Source: an uncultured Eubacterium sp. (lineage in GTDB: Bacteria > Bacillota > Clostridia > Lachnospirales > Lachnospiraceae). From it: a DNA stretch of 64,000 nucleotides. Under the pieces are notes generated by a model. The model was given only the letters and a program-made list of their open reading frames with translations, was not told where the DNA came from and did not search any database. Positions 41,765-51,788 of the stretch are shown here, piece by piece. Position 1 is the first letter of the stretch. Every line of letters starts with the position of its first letter. The position numbers were made by a program, and so were the translations under genes. The DNA lies in NCBI GenBank assembly GCA_910577295.1, contig CAJTLS010000003.1:73640-137639 (forward strand), given 5' to 3'.

Positions 41765-42685
41765 ATGGACATAAAAAAGGCAAAAGAATTTATCTACCGC
41801 AATGCCCGTCCGATTGAACTTGCGTTGTGGAAATATTATATGGAGCAGGGCAGTATCGAGGGTGTGCTGCACAACCTTTCTTTTTATCAAAATGAAGACG
41901 GAGGATTCGGACATGCTCTGGAGCCGGATTCATTTAATCCCAATTCGGCGCCGATTGAGACATGGCAGGCGACAAAGGTTTTACAGCAAGTCGGCTATGG
42001 GGATTCATCTCATCCGATTATTCAGGGGATTTTGCGCTATCTGGGAAGCGGAGAGGCATTTCTTGAAGAGACGGGACAGTGGAAAGGCTCAGTGCCGGAA
42101 AACGACAACTATCCGCATGCAATCTGGTGGAGCTATGCGCCGGAAAAGGAGGGAGAGTACAGTCCGAATCCAACGGCAGCTCTTGCCGGATTTATTCTTT
42201 GCTACGCCCCTCAGCAGAGTGAGTTATGGCAAAAGGGAAAGACTCTGGCACAAAAATCCTATCAGTGGCTGGTGGAAAATTATCCGATACAAGAGGACCA
42301 TATGCTTGCCTGCTACATTCAGCTCTATGATTATCTGATAGAAGCAAAGATTATGGATGTGATTGACATGGATGATTTTAAGAAACGTCTAATCGAGCTG
42401 GTTTCCCGCCATATTTGCTATGAGACAGAGCGGTGGGGCAAAGAATATGTGGCGCTGCCGTCCCGATTTATCCACAGCAGGCAGAGTATTTTTTATAAGG
42501 GAAACGAAGAGATTGTAAAACAGGAATGTGAATATTATTTAAAAGCTCAGTTAGAAGACGGCTCTTTTGCCGTGCCGTGGGATTGGTATGGCGACTATAA
42601 GGAATTCGAACTAGCCAAAAACTGGTGGAAGTCCATTATGATATTGGAAAACGTTGTATTTTGGGAAGAATTTCATTTGTGCTAA
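41765..42685 (+). CDS. Prenyltransferase/squalene-cyclase-like alpha-toroid protein
   Basis: The 306-residue protein has repeated QxxDGGFG-like segments (FYQNEDGGFGHALEPDS near residue 42, and QLEDGSFAVPWDW near residue 265). These are typical of alpha/alpha-toroid proteins of the terpenoid cyclase and prenyltransferase superfamily. No DXDD or metal-binding catalytic motif is obvious, so it may not be a true cyclase. The function is unknown. GGAGG precedes the ATG, and a strong terminator follows. Confidence 0.72.
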   Translation: MDIKKAKEFIYRNARPIELALWKYYMEQGSIEGVLHNLSFYQNEDGGFGHALEPDSFNPNSAPIETWQATKVLQQVGYGDSSHPIIQGILRYLGSGEAFLEETGQWKGSVPENDNYPHAIWWSYAPEKEGEYSPNPTAALAGFILCYAPQQSELWQKGKTLAQKSYQWLVENYPIQEDHMLACYIQLYDYLIEAKIMDVIDMDDFKKRLIELVSRHICYETERWGKEYVALPSRFIHSRQSIFYKGNEEIVKQECEYYLKAQLEDGSFAVPWDWYGDYKEFELAKNWWKSIMILENVVFWEEFHLC

Positions 42686-42701
42686 GAAGAAATTTTCTCA
42701 T

Positions 42702-42755
42702 AATCCTCCGAAACATCTTCTGGATTTTGGAAGATATAAACCGGAGGATTTGTTG
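42702..42755 (+). terminator. Terminator after the alpha-toroid gene
   Basis: AATCCTCCG (42702-42710) pairs with CGGAGGATT (42742-42750); an inner CATCTTC/GAAGAT stem extends it. TGTTGTATT follows. Confidence 0.8.
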
Positions 42756-42775
42756 TATTATTGCTCATAACTTCC

Positions 42776-42804
42776 TTGAATGGGCGTACAGGGTATGTTA
42801 AAAT
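42776..42804 (+). promoter_or_regulatory. Promoter of the structured small RNA
   Basis: TTGAAT (42776-42781) and an extended TGT-TAAAAT (-10 at 42799-42804) are 17 bp apart. No gene starts within 300 bp downstream, so it probably serves the RNA that follows. Confidence 0.65.
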
Positions 42805-42810
42805 TATTAT

Positions 42811-43009
42811 ACGGAAAAGCCCTTTGACGGGGTGGTAGCCTCCCAAGCTGTCACTGTAAATAAGCGAAAATAAAAAATGCCTAACCTGTCGCGCAAACAG
42901 GCTAGGCGGTGTCCTTTAGGACATCAAAACCCTTGCTTGGGAGTATCCACTTTTGGAGTAGGACACTATCCGTTGGAGAGGCATCTGTTTCCTGCAGGTG
43001 CCTTTCTTT
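42811..43009 (+). ncRNA. Structured small RNA of about 199 nt, possibly 6S-like
   Basis: Promoter and terminator define a transcript of about 199 nt. The ends pair: CTTTGACGG near the 5' end with CCGTTGGAG near the 3' end. Inside, CTCCCAAGC pairs with GCTTGGGAG. Two hairpins follow in the centre (CCTGT/ACAGG inside GCCTA/TAGGC, and TGTCC/GGACA). GTGTCC could also pair with a later GGACAC. A terminator (GGCATCTG/CAGGTGCC plus a T-rich tail) closes it. Length and end-to-end pairing are like 6S RNA, but I cannot confirm the central bubble, so the class is open. No coding frame of note lies inside. Confidence 0.6.
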
Positions 43010-43148
43010 ATGTTCAATATAACACAATATTCCTTGGGTTCCAAGTGCTTTTTCCAGCAGTTCTACTTGTCCTCAGCCAGAAACAATGTTACAATAAAGT
43101 TAAGATTATGTAAGTTGTTTTGTGAATGGGTATAGAAAGAGAGGTTAT

Positions 43149-45047
43149 ATGTTTTCGAATGACCGCAAGACAGTGGGAGTCTTTCTGGAAAAGGCATCTG
43201 GAGAGTTTCAAAAAGTCCTCTGCGAGGGCATTACAAAAACGGCGCAGCGTCTTGGGTATAACATAGCTGTTTTTAATGCGTTTGGCAGATATGGGGACAA
43301 TGAGCGCCACTTTTCCGGCGACCAGATGATATATGATTTAGCGCCATGGGAGGAACTGGATGGCGTTATTCTCGCGCTTGATACGATGGATGACCCGCTG
43401 AGCAAGAGAAAGATAACGAATAAGGTGAAAAGATATTGTCATTGTCCGGTTGTAAGTGTGCGTGAGATGATAGACGGGGCGAATAATCTTCTCGTAAAAA
43501 ACACGACCTGTATGGAAGGGATGGTTAAGCACTTTATAGAACATCATGGCTTTACAAAATTGTGTTTTATGACCGGCCCGCAGAGCCACTGGGATGCCGT
43601 CGAGCGTCTGCAGTGCTTTGAAAATGTAATGGAAAACTATGGTTTGGCCGTGGGTGAACATCAGAAATTTTATGGTGATTACTGGTTTAATATGGGAAAA
43701 GAAGCCTGCGACTGGTTTTTGATTGGGCAGGAACAGCCGGAAGCTATTCTCTGTGCCAATGACAATATGGCGCAGGCGGTAGCCAGCGAGTTAATCGGGC
43801 GGGGATATCATATTCCAGAAGACATATGCGTGAGCGGATATGACGGTCTCATTGATTGTGTGGGATTTTCTCCTACGCTGTCGACAATGGAAGTTCCTTT
43901 TTTTGATATGGGAATAAAGGCGATGGAAGTAATACATGAAAAGCAGGAAAAGCCGGAAGACACAGAGGATATCTATTTTCAGGCGCAGACTGTGCTGCGT
44001 GAGTCCTGTGGATGTATGAAACGCAGCGGAAAAGACGTATTGATGAAAAAGCGAAAAATCTTTGAAGAAGGAAAGACTGCCCACAACCGTGAAGTTCAAT
44101 TGGATTATCTGTCCATTAATTTAGGAGACAGCGACAGTATTGAACAGGTTGCCAAATGGCTTGCCTACTATCAGTATAATATTCAGGGATTAAGTAACTA
44201 TGCCGTTTGTTTTTGTGAAAATATTTTTAATGAGGAAAAAATAACGGAATATACCGACCGCATGGTAATGCGCATCGCATTTAAAGAGAGAGTGGAAATG
44301 GGAGAGTTAGAAGTTGTTTTTGACAGAAAGGAACTTATTCCCGAATTATTTTCTGATGAGAAGCCGCAGTGCTGGTATTTTGCCCCTCTTCATTTTCAAG
44401 ATAATTGTTATGGATATGAGGCCTTTAACTTTTCCAAACCGGAACAGATGGGAAACTTGTATTTCCGTTGGAATATTAATATAGGAAATAAAATACATGA
44501 TATGCTTGTGGAATACAAAATGCAGAGCCTTATATTGGAACTGGAAGAGATGTATGACAAAGACGCCCTGACAGGTATGTATAACCGTCGCGGGTGGGAA
44601 AATAAAGGGAAATTGCTGTTTGCCAGAGCAAAAAAAGAGAAGAAAACAATTTTCCTTGCTGTTATTGATTTGGACAGCATGAAACAGATTAACGATAATT
44701 ATGGACATCACGAGGGGGATTTTGCCCTCAAAAAAGTAACAGAAGCGATTGACGCATTAAGTAATGAGCAGCAGATAAGCGCAAGAACCGGCGGAGATGA
44801 ATTTGTCGTTATGGCGAAAGGCATTACCGAAGAAGAGGGAAAAGCATTTTTACACCGCTTGGAACAATATCTTGAGACATTTAATGCGTCCGGCGAGAAG
44901 ACATATGAGATTCACGCCAGTTGCGGATATGTGTGCCGTGTTCCCAAAGAAGAGGAAACTATCGAGACATATACAAAAGAAAGCGACGGGGTGATGTATC
45001 AGAACAAAGTGATAAATAAAGTCCGGCGCGGAGAAATGTTGAGGTAG
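43149..45047 (+). CDS. Diguanylate cyclase with LacI-type ligand-binding domain
   Basis: The 632-residue protein starts with a LacI/periplasmic-binding-protein-like fold (about residues 10-290: KTVGVFLEKASGEFQKVL, ILCANDNMAQAVASELIGRGYHIPEDICVSGYDG) but has no helix-turn-helix in front of it. A linker region follows, then a GGDEF domain (about 475-625) with DALTGMYNRRGW and ARTGGDEFVVMA; the active loop is intact. There is no membrane segment or signal peptide, so it would sense a cytoplasmic sugar-like ligand and make cyclic di-GMP. The ATG at 43149 has GAGAGG upstream; a GTG at 43122 would add nine residues. Confidence 0.88.
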   Translation: MFSNDRKTVGVFLEKASGEFQKVLCEGITKTAQRLGYNIAVFNAFGRYGDNERHFSGDQMIYDLAPWEELDGVILALDTMDDPLSKRKITNKVKRYCHCPVVSVREMIDGANNLLVKNTTCMEGMVKHFIEHHGFTKLCFMTGPQSHWDAVERLQCFENVMENYGLAVGEHQKFYGDYWFNMGKEACDWFLIGQEQPEAILCANDNMAQAVASELIGRGYHIPEDICVSGYDGLIDCVGFSPTLSTMEVPFFDMGIKAMEVIHEKQEKPEDTEDIYFQAQTVLRESCGCMKRSGKDVLMKKRKIFEEGKTAHNREVQLDYLSINLGDSDSIEQVAKWLAYYQYNIQGLSNYAVCFCENIFNEEKITEYTDRMVMRIAFKERVEMGELEVVFDRKELIPELFSDEKPQCWYFAPLHFQDNCYGYEAFNFSKPEQMGNLYFRWNINIGNKIHDMLVEYKMQSLILELEEMYDKDALTGMYNRRGWENKGKLLFARAKKEKKTIFLAVIDLDSMKQINDNYGHHEGDFALKKVTEAIDALSNEQQISARTGGDEFVVMAKGITEEEGKAFLHRLEQYLETFNASGEKTYEIHASCGYVCRVPKEEETIETYTKESDGVMYQNKVINKVRRGEMLR

Positions 45048-45077
45048 AAAAATGATTTGCTGCGATAGAGTAGTTAT

Positions 45078-45141
45078 TTGTCGCAAAAATGTAGTTGTCT
45101 GTCGCAAAACAAACATTTACTATAAGAAAAAAGGGTATTAG
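45078..45141 (+). promoter_or_regulatory. LytTR-type operator and promoter (site 3) ahead of the secreted protein genes
   Basis: TTGTCGCAAA at 45078 and CTGTCGCAAA at 45099 are 21 bp apart, as at the two agr sites. The ACATTT and AAGAAAA segments and the distance to a -10-like TATTAG (45136-45141) are also kept within 1 bp. A degenerate third half-site may lie 21 bp upstream at 45057. Confidence 0.75.
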
Positions 45142-45221
45142 GAGTTCATGTTTGGATGACTGCATCATATAATGTAAATAGAATACTATTTTTATGAATA
45201 GAAAGAGAAAGGGGAGAGGCG

Positions 45222-46001
45222 ATGAAATTGCGAAAAGGTAGTTTTTTAGTTCTAATATTCTCTATGTTCATGAGTGTAGTGTATTGCCCCGGTATGTCAA
45301 AGACCAAGTCGCGAAAGATAGCATTAAATAAAAAGAAAGTATCTTTGAGAAATAAACAGAAATATTCTCTTAAATTAAAGGGTGTAAAAAGCAGAAAGGT
45401 AAAGTGGTCTAGTAGTGATAAAAAAGTGGCTACGGTAAAAAAAGGGGTTGTAAATGCAAAGAAAGTCGGAAAGTGTGTTGTAACCGCAAAATATGCGAAG
45501 AAAAAATACAAGTGCATTATTAATGTTGTTAAGAGTAAGGGAAATGATACGAAACCACAAACACAAACAAAAGATGTTGATTATACGGCTAATCCAAGTC
45601 AAACTCCGGCGCCACCTGTGAATGAGCCTGCTGTCGTTCCGAATCCGTCTGACAGAAATGATTTTAATTTTTCTGCTTCGGAAGTGTCTATGGAGGCACA
45701 GCATATATCCGGAGAAAATGCTTTGTTATTAAAAATAAGCAATAAGTCTGATACGGATATTTCGGCGGATGAGTATTTTATGTTGGAATTTTATGAGGGT
45801 GGACAATGGATTTCGGTTGATTTTAAGGATAGTGCGTGGTTTGTGGATATATTGCTAGTTATTAAAAAGGGAACTGATTATACACAACGTATAGATTTGG
45901 GAAAGTACTTTACAAGTATGAGAGTAGGGAAATATCGAATTTCTAAACAAATAGGTGCTGCCAATTATGGCATTATCAGAACCGAGTTTATTGTTAATTA
46001 G
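45222..46001 (+). CDS. Secreted Lys-rich Ig-like (Big_2) domain protein
   Basis: The 259-residue protein has a signal peptide (about 1-25). A basic Big_2-type domain covers about 30-105 (KKKVSLRNKQKYSLKLKGVKSRKVKWSSSDKKVATVKKGVVNAKK split by typical turns; it ends KYKCIINVV). After a Pro/Thr-rich linker comes a second beta domain (about 145-255, SGENALLLKISNKSDTDISADEYFMLEFYEGG). The highly basic domain may bind teichoic acids. GGGGAGAGG precedes the ATG. It is the first gene behind LytTR site 3 and so is a predicted quorum target. Confidence 0.8.
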   Translation: MKLRKGSFLVLIFSMFMSVVYCPGMSKTKSRKIALNKKKVSLRNKQKYSLKLKGVKSRKVKWSSSDKKVATVKKGVVNAKKVGKCVVTAKYAKKKYKCIINVVKSKGNDTKPQTQTKDVDYTANPSQTPAPPVNEPAVVPNPSDRNDFNFSASEVSMEAQHISGENALLLKISNKSDTDISADEYFMLEFYEGGQWISVDFKDSAWFVDILLVIKKGTDYTQRIDLGKYFTSMRVGKYRISKQIGAANYGIIRTEFIVN

Positions 46002-46098
46002 TATGTGTTTGTATTAGTGTTATAAGCATTACATGAGGATGAAAGGATATTTTAGATGAAAAGTTTCTCGACCGTCATTTCCCGACCATAATACTTTC

Positions 46099-46791
46099 AT
46101 GCCAAAGCAATTTAGTCAACAGGGAATTGGTACTTATAGCATTATTGGCGATGATGAACGTCGGAAAGTAACGAATACAAATCAATTTCCATATACAGCA
46201 ATTGCCCGAATGACTGTGGAATACGAGGATGGAACAGCGGCTTGTGGTTCGGGAGCAATGATTAGTGGACGTGTATTGGCTACTGCCGGTCATGTTCTGA
46301 TTAACCAGAACGGTTCTCACCCTGAAAAAATTACAATGGAGTTTGGTCAAAATGGCTCATATGTATATTATGAGACGAGTAATTTTAGTTCGTATATATA
46401 TAGACAAGATTATGAAACGAATCGTCCTTTAGAAGGTGATTATGGGTTTGTCATATTTAAAGATAAACAGGTTTCAACTATTACGGGTCACATGGGGATT
46501 ATAATATCTCCATCAATAAGTGAAAGGCTGTATACGGCCGGATATCCTGGAGATAAGGGTTACTATTATATGTATGCTGCCACGGGAAATATTCTTAGAA
46601 TGACTGATGATTTGATTATGCATAATATGGATACAAACGGAGGACAAAGTGGCTCGCCTGTTTATGCAAATGGAGTTGGTGGACCGTACATAGTAGCTAT
46701 GCACACGGCAGGAGGGCAAACAGAAAATATCGCACGTAGATTAGAACCGGCATTGTATAATTGGATGAAAGATAATGGATATATGAATTAA
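46099..46791 (+). CDS. V8-like (glutamyl endopeptidase type) serine protease, N-terminus apparently lost
   Basis: The 230-residue frame has a complete trypsin-like catalytic set: His in SGRVLATAGHVL, Asp in EGDYGFVIF and Ser in NGGQSGSPVY. Length and spacing resemble Staphylococcus V8 protease and Bacillus glutamyl endopeptidase. Those are secreted, yet this frame has no signal peptide and no Shine-Dalgarno before the ATG. In-frame codons continue upstream for 13 residues to a TGA at 46057. An ATG at 46056 in another frame, with AAGGA, opens a short frame that stops at 46091. A deletion or frameshift has probably removed the secretion signal, unless an unusual start is used. Confidence 0.72.
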   Translation: MPKQFSQQGIGTYSIIGDDERRKVTNTNQFPYTAIARMTVEYEDGTAACGSGAMISGRVLATAGHVLINQNGSHPEKITMEFGQNGSYVYYETSNFSSYIYRQDYETNRPLEGDYGFVIFKDKQVSTITGHMGIIISPSISERLYTAGYPGDKGYYYMYAATGNILRMTDDLIMHNMDTNGGQSGSPVYANGVGGPYIVAMHTAGGQTENIARRLEPALYNWMKDNGYMN

Positions 46792-46868
46792 TTGTGTAGA
46801 CTATATTTTGTGTATCTGCTATTTGTTCTGCAAATTTATGTAACTTAAAAAATTAATGTTATTTTTTT

Positions 46869-46908
46869 AAAACAACAGTTCAATTGTACAATTTGGACTG
46901 TTGTTTTT
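46869..46908 (+). terminator. Terminator after the protease gene
   Basis: AAAACAACAGT pairs with ACTGTTGTTTT, with an inner CAATTGTACAATTTG palindromic loop, followed by a T run. It separates the protease unit from the agrB unit. Confidence 0.85.
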
Positions 46909-46997
46909 AGGTGTGTCCGGTATGAGATAATCTAATCGGCGCAATTTATCTGAAGAGATGTGCAAACTAAAGAAATTATTTGTTAGGAGCGGCAGGC

Positions 46998-47228
46998 ATG
47001 GAAAGCAAATTATTTGAAATAGGCTTGGATTTGGCGAACAATTTTCCTAAACCAACCGGTAATCTGCAAAAAGACATAATAACCTTTCAAAAACTTCAGG
47101 ATATGATTGTTGATTTATTTCAGGAAAAGGCGGAATCGAACCACAGGGAGAAATGGGATAACTTACTATTACAGTTAGTAGTACATCAGAGAGATTATTT
47201 GGAAAAGATGATTTACGGCGATGAATAA
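46998..47228 (+). CDS. Small helical protein upstream of agrB, unknown
   Basis: The 76-residue product is predicted all-helical and charged (ESKLFEIGLDLANNFPKP ... FQKLQDMIVDLFQEKAESNH). It has no signal peptide or membrane segment. AGGAG lies 8 bp before the ATG at 46998; a TTG at 46980 has none. It precedes agrB by 86 bp on the same strand and is likely cotranscribed. No known family. Confidence 0.6.
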   Translation: MESKLFEIGLDLANNFPKPTGNLQKDIITFQKLQDMIVDLFQEKAESNHREKWDNLLLQLVVHQRDYLEKMIYGDE

Positions 47229-47242
47229 CAGGAGGAAAAAGA

Positions 47243-47311
47243 GTGAAAAATAAATTGTTTCACAACACAAACGTTGCATTATGCGCAAAAGGCAGCGCAG
47301 AAATGAGGTAA
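47243..47311 (+). CDS. Possible 22-residue leader peptide before agrB
   Basis: A strong AGGAGGAAAAAG site precedes a GTG that opens a 22-codon frame ending 3 bp before the agrB ATG. The peptide (start MKNKLFHNTNVALCAKGS) has one Cys but lacks an AgrD-type tail. It may serve translational coupling to agrB, or be a remnant of a larger gene. Confidence 0.35.
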   Translation: MKNKLFHNTNVALCAKGSAEMR

Positions 47312-47314
47312 ACC

Positions 47315-47908
47315 ATGATAAAAAGATTGACAAAAAACTGGGTGGAGCGGATGATTCGCGCAGGCGTAATTGAAAAAGAGCGTGCGTCCCTTTACTCATT
47401 TGGAATGGAACAGGGTCTGCGCACGTCGTTAGAGATGGTATTAATGCTTGTTACGGGGGTCGTGCTCGGACTGTTTTGGCAGGGAGCCGTCATGATGGCG
47501 GTATTTTGCCTAATCCGCGTCTATGCCGGCGGGTATCATGCAAAGACGCCCATGCAGTGCGCTGTCAAATCATGGCTTATGTTTACTGCCTTTTTGCTCT
47601 GGATGCGCTTTTGCCCGTCATTTCCACTTGTTCGGTTAAGTATTATCGCAGTGGTGGGAATCTGTCTTTTGTTTGTGTGCCCTCTGCCGGATGAACATAA
47701 ACCGCTGCAGGACTATGAGATACCGAAATACCGGAAACGTTCTTTGTTGATATATTTGGTGGAAGTTGTACTATATATAATAGGATATGTTGTTCGGGCA
47801 GACAGTTTATTGCGCAGCATTGCCTGCGGGATGGGGATGTTATTAGTCGTGTGGGGGGTATATATTGTGCAGCATTGGTGGAAAAATAAAAAAAGAGATA
47901 AAATCTGA
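47315..47908 (+). CDS. agrB: AgrB-type peptide cyclase/protease
   Basis: The 197-residue membrane protein has four to six hydrophobic segments and the AgrB signature RVYAGGYHAKTPMQC, with catalytic His75 and Cys82 seven residues apart as in Staphylococcus AgrB (His77, Cys84). AgrB cuts the AgrD tail and closes the thiolactone ring. GAGG lies 7 bp before the ATG. No agrD gene is adjacent. The nearest one is at 30736, 16 kb away, beside AgrC and two AgrA-like regulators, so the system is split. Another distant agrD cannot be excluded. Confidence 0.92.
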   Translation: MIKRLTKNWVERMIRAGVIEKERASLYSFGMEQGLRTSLEMVLMLVTGVVLGLFWQGAVMMAVFCLIRVYAGGYHAKTPMQCAVKSWLMFTAFLLWMRFCPSFPLVRLSIIAVVGICLLFVCPLPDEHKPLQDYEIPKYRKRSLLIYLVEVVLYIIGYVVRADSLLRSIACGMGMLLVVWGVYIVQHWWKNKKRDKI

Positions 47909-47927
47909 TTTTCTTCATAAAAAACTA

Positions 47928-47956
47928 TTGACAATATCACTGCAAGGTGGTATTTT
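47928..47956 (+). promoter_or_regulatory. Promoter of the hrcA-grpE-dnaK-dnaJ operon
   Basis: TTGACA (47928-47933) and TATTTT (47951-47956) are 17 bp apart, just upstream of the CIRCE operator, whose position lets HrcA block initiation. Confidence 0.8.
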
Positions 47957-47971
47957 AATGTTAGTCAATGA

Positions 47972-47998
47972 TTAGCACTCTTCAAAAGTGAGTGCTAA
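47972..47998. promoter_or_regulatory. CIRCE operator
   Basis: TTAGCACTC, a 9-bp spacer and GAGTGCTAA form the exact consensus CIRCE element, the binding site of HrcA, encoded directly downstream. It predicts heat-inducible autoregulated expression of the chaperone operon. Confidence 0.97.
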
Positions 47999-48088
47999 CA
48001 AAAATCAAAAAAGCAGTCATTGCCCGTCCATGAACGCAGTATGATTTGCTCTGTACAAAACAATGATACAAAGCGAGGTGGTGTTATA

Positions 48089-49120
48089 TTGGAACTGAAT
48101 GAACGCAAGCAAAAGATTCTCGAGGCGATTATCCGCAATTATATGGAAACCGGCGAGCCGGTTGGCTCCAGAACCGTTTCCAAATACACGGATTTGCACC
48201 TTAGTTCAGCGACAATCCGCAACGAGATGTCCGATTTGGAAGAGATGGGATATATCTTGCAGCCACACACATCAGCCGGACGCATTCCCTCGGATAAGGC
48301 GTATCGTCTGTATGTAGATACGATGTTGCAGAGAAAAGATCAAGAAGTAGAAGATATGAAAGAACTGATGGTGGAAAAGGCGGATAAGATTGATTTGTTA
48401 TTGAAACAGGTAGCAAAACTTCTGGCGCAGAACACCAATTACACTTCCATGGTAACAAAGCCGAAGTATCAGCACAAACGTATCAAGTTCATCCAGCTCA
48501 ATTATATAGGGGAACAGCAGTTACTCGTTATTGTTGTTTTAGATAACAGCCATGTCAGAAACAAGGTGATAAATCTGGAGAATGATCTGGAGGAAAATGT
48601 TGTATCACAGATGAACTTTTTGATGAACACAGCGTTGACGGGGCTTGATTTTACCGAGATTAATATGGCTATCATGCAGCAGATTAAGGAAAAGGCCGGT
48701 GAGTACAGCGATTTGGCATCCGGCATTTTAGATTGCGTGGCAGAGGTTATGGCGGAGGAAGATGAGTCGGAGATTTACACATCTGGAGCGACGAACATTT
48801 TAAAATATCCGGAACTGTCCGATAAGGAAAGAATGACCGATTTACTTTCGACGTTTGAGGAAAAACAAATGTTAGCGGCATGGGCCAATGATACTCCGCC
48901 GGAAGAGGAGCAGGAACACGGCATACAGGTATATATCGGCGAGGAGTCGCCGGTAGAGACGATGAAAGACTGCTCCGTGGTGACGGCCACCTATAAGATT
49001 AAAGAGGGAGTCTACGGAAAGATAGGTATTGTCGGGCCGAAGCGGATGGATTATGAAAAAGTGGTAGGCACATTGGAAAACTGTATGCAGCAGTTAGATG
49101 ATATATTTAAGAAAAAATAG
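48089..49120 (+). CDS. hrcA: Heat-inducible transcription repressor HrcA
   Basis: The 343-residue repressor has the N-terminal winged helix (NERKQKILEAIIRNYMETGEPVGSR... LSSATIRNEMSDLEEMGYI) and the C-terminal dimerisation region of HrcA. It binds CIRCE with help from GroE. The start is a TTG at 48089, 7 bp after GAGGTGG and at the usual N-terminus; upstream ATG codons in frame lack such a site and lie between operator and gene. First gene of the dnaK operon. Confidence 0.95.
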   Translation: MELNERKQKILEAIIRNYMETGEPVGSRTVSKYTDLHLSSATIRNEMSDLEEMGYILQPHTSAGRIPSDKAYRLYVDTMLQRKDQEVEDMKELMVEKADKIDLLLKQVAKLLAQNTNYTSMVTKPKYQHKRIKFIQLNYIGEQQLLVIVVLDNSHVRNKVINLENDLEENVVSQMNFLMNTALTGLDFTEINMAIMQQIKEKAGEYSDLASGILDCVAEVMAEEDESEIYTSGATNILKYPELSDKERMTDLLSTFEEKQMLAAWANDTPPEEEQEHGIQVYIGEESPVETMKDCSVVTATYKIKEGVYGKIGIVGPKRMDYEKVVGTLENCMQQLDDIFKKK

Positions 49121-49135
49121 TGAGGTGAAGAGTCA

Positions 49136-49759
49136 GTGCAGGAAGTAAAGAGCGGGCAGACGCCGCAGCAGGAAAAACCAGAAGAAGCAATGGAAGAGAC
49201 AGTAGAAGAAACGGTAGAAGAAACAACGGACACGGCTTCGGAGAGCGCTCCGCAGGAAGAAGAGGCCGCAGAGGCAGAAGCCAAAAGCACAAAGAAGACG
49301 AATAAGAAGAAAGCAAAGAAAGACAAGAGAGACGAAAAGATTGAAGAGTTAAACGACCGCCTGATGAGAAATCTGGCAGAATTTGAAAATTTCCGCAACC
49401 GTTCGGAAAAAGAGAAGAGCGCAATGTTTGAAGTTGGCGCCCGCTCAGTAATTGAGAAAATTTTGCCGGTGGTTGATAACCTCGAAAGAGGATTTGACGG
49501 GTTGTCTGAGGAGGAAAAAGAGACTCCGTTTGCAAAGGGAATTGAGGCAGTATACAAACAACTGATGACAGGCTTTGAGGAGATGGGAGTGAAACCAATT
49601 GAAGCGGTAGGTCAGGAATTTAATCCAGATTTCCACAATGCGGTAATGCATGACGAAGACGATTCGGATGAGACCAATATAGTCATCGAGGAATTCCAAA
49701 AAGGCTATATGTATAAAGACAGTGTAGTCAGACACAGTATGGTTAAAGTGTTAAACTAA
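49136..49759 (+). CDS. grpE: Nucleotide exchange factor GrpE
   Basis: The 207-residue protein has a long acidic/basic disordered N-terminus (residues 1-65), then the GrpE coiled coil (RDEKIEELNDRLMRNLAEFENFRNR) and beta domain (GVKPIEAVGQEFNPDFHNAVMH). GrpE releases ADP from DnaK. It starts with GTG 15 bp after hrcA, with GTGAGGTGAAG upstream. Confidence 0.96.
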   Translation: MQEVKSGQTPQQEKPEEAMEETVEETVEETTDTASESAPQEEEAAEAEAKSTKKTNKKKAKKDKRDEKIEELNDRLMRNLAEFENFRNRSEKEKSAMFEVGARSVIEKILPVVDNLERGFDGLSEEEKETPFAKGIEAVYKQLMTGFEEMGVKPIEAVGQEFNPDFHNAVMHDEDDSDETNIVIEEFQKGYMYKDSVVRHSMVKVLN

Positions 49760-49836
49760 GTGAAACAACGGAGCAATCCAAAGTATCAATTAGGGCAAAA
49801 TACCTTTTGTCCAACAGTATATTTCAGATGGATTAG

Positions 49837-51759
<1,923 letters not shown>

Positions 51760-51788
51760 TCGTGATATAAAACGGTAGCGTGATAAGA

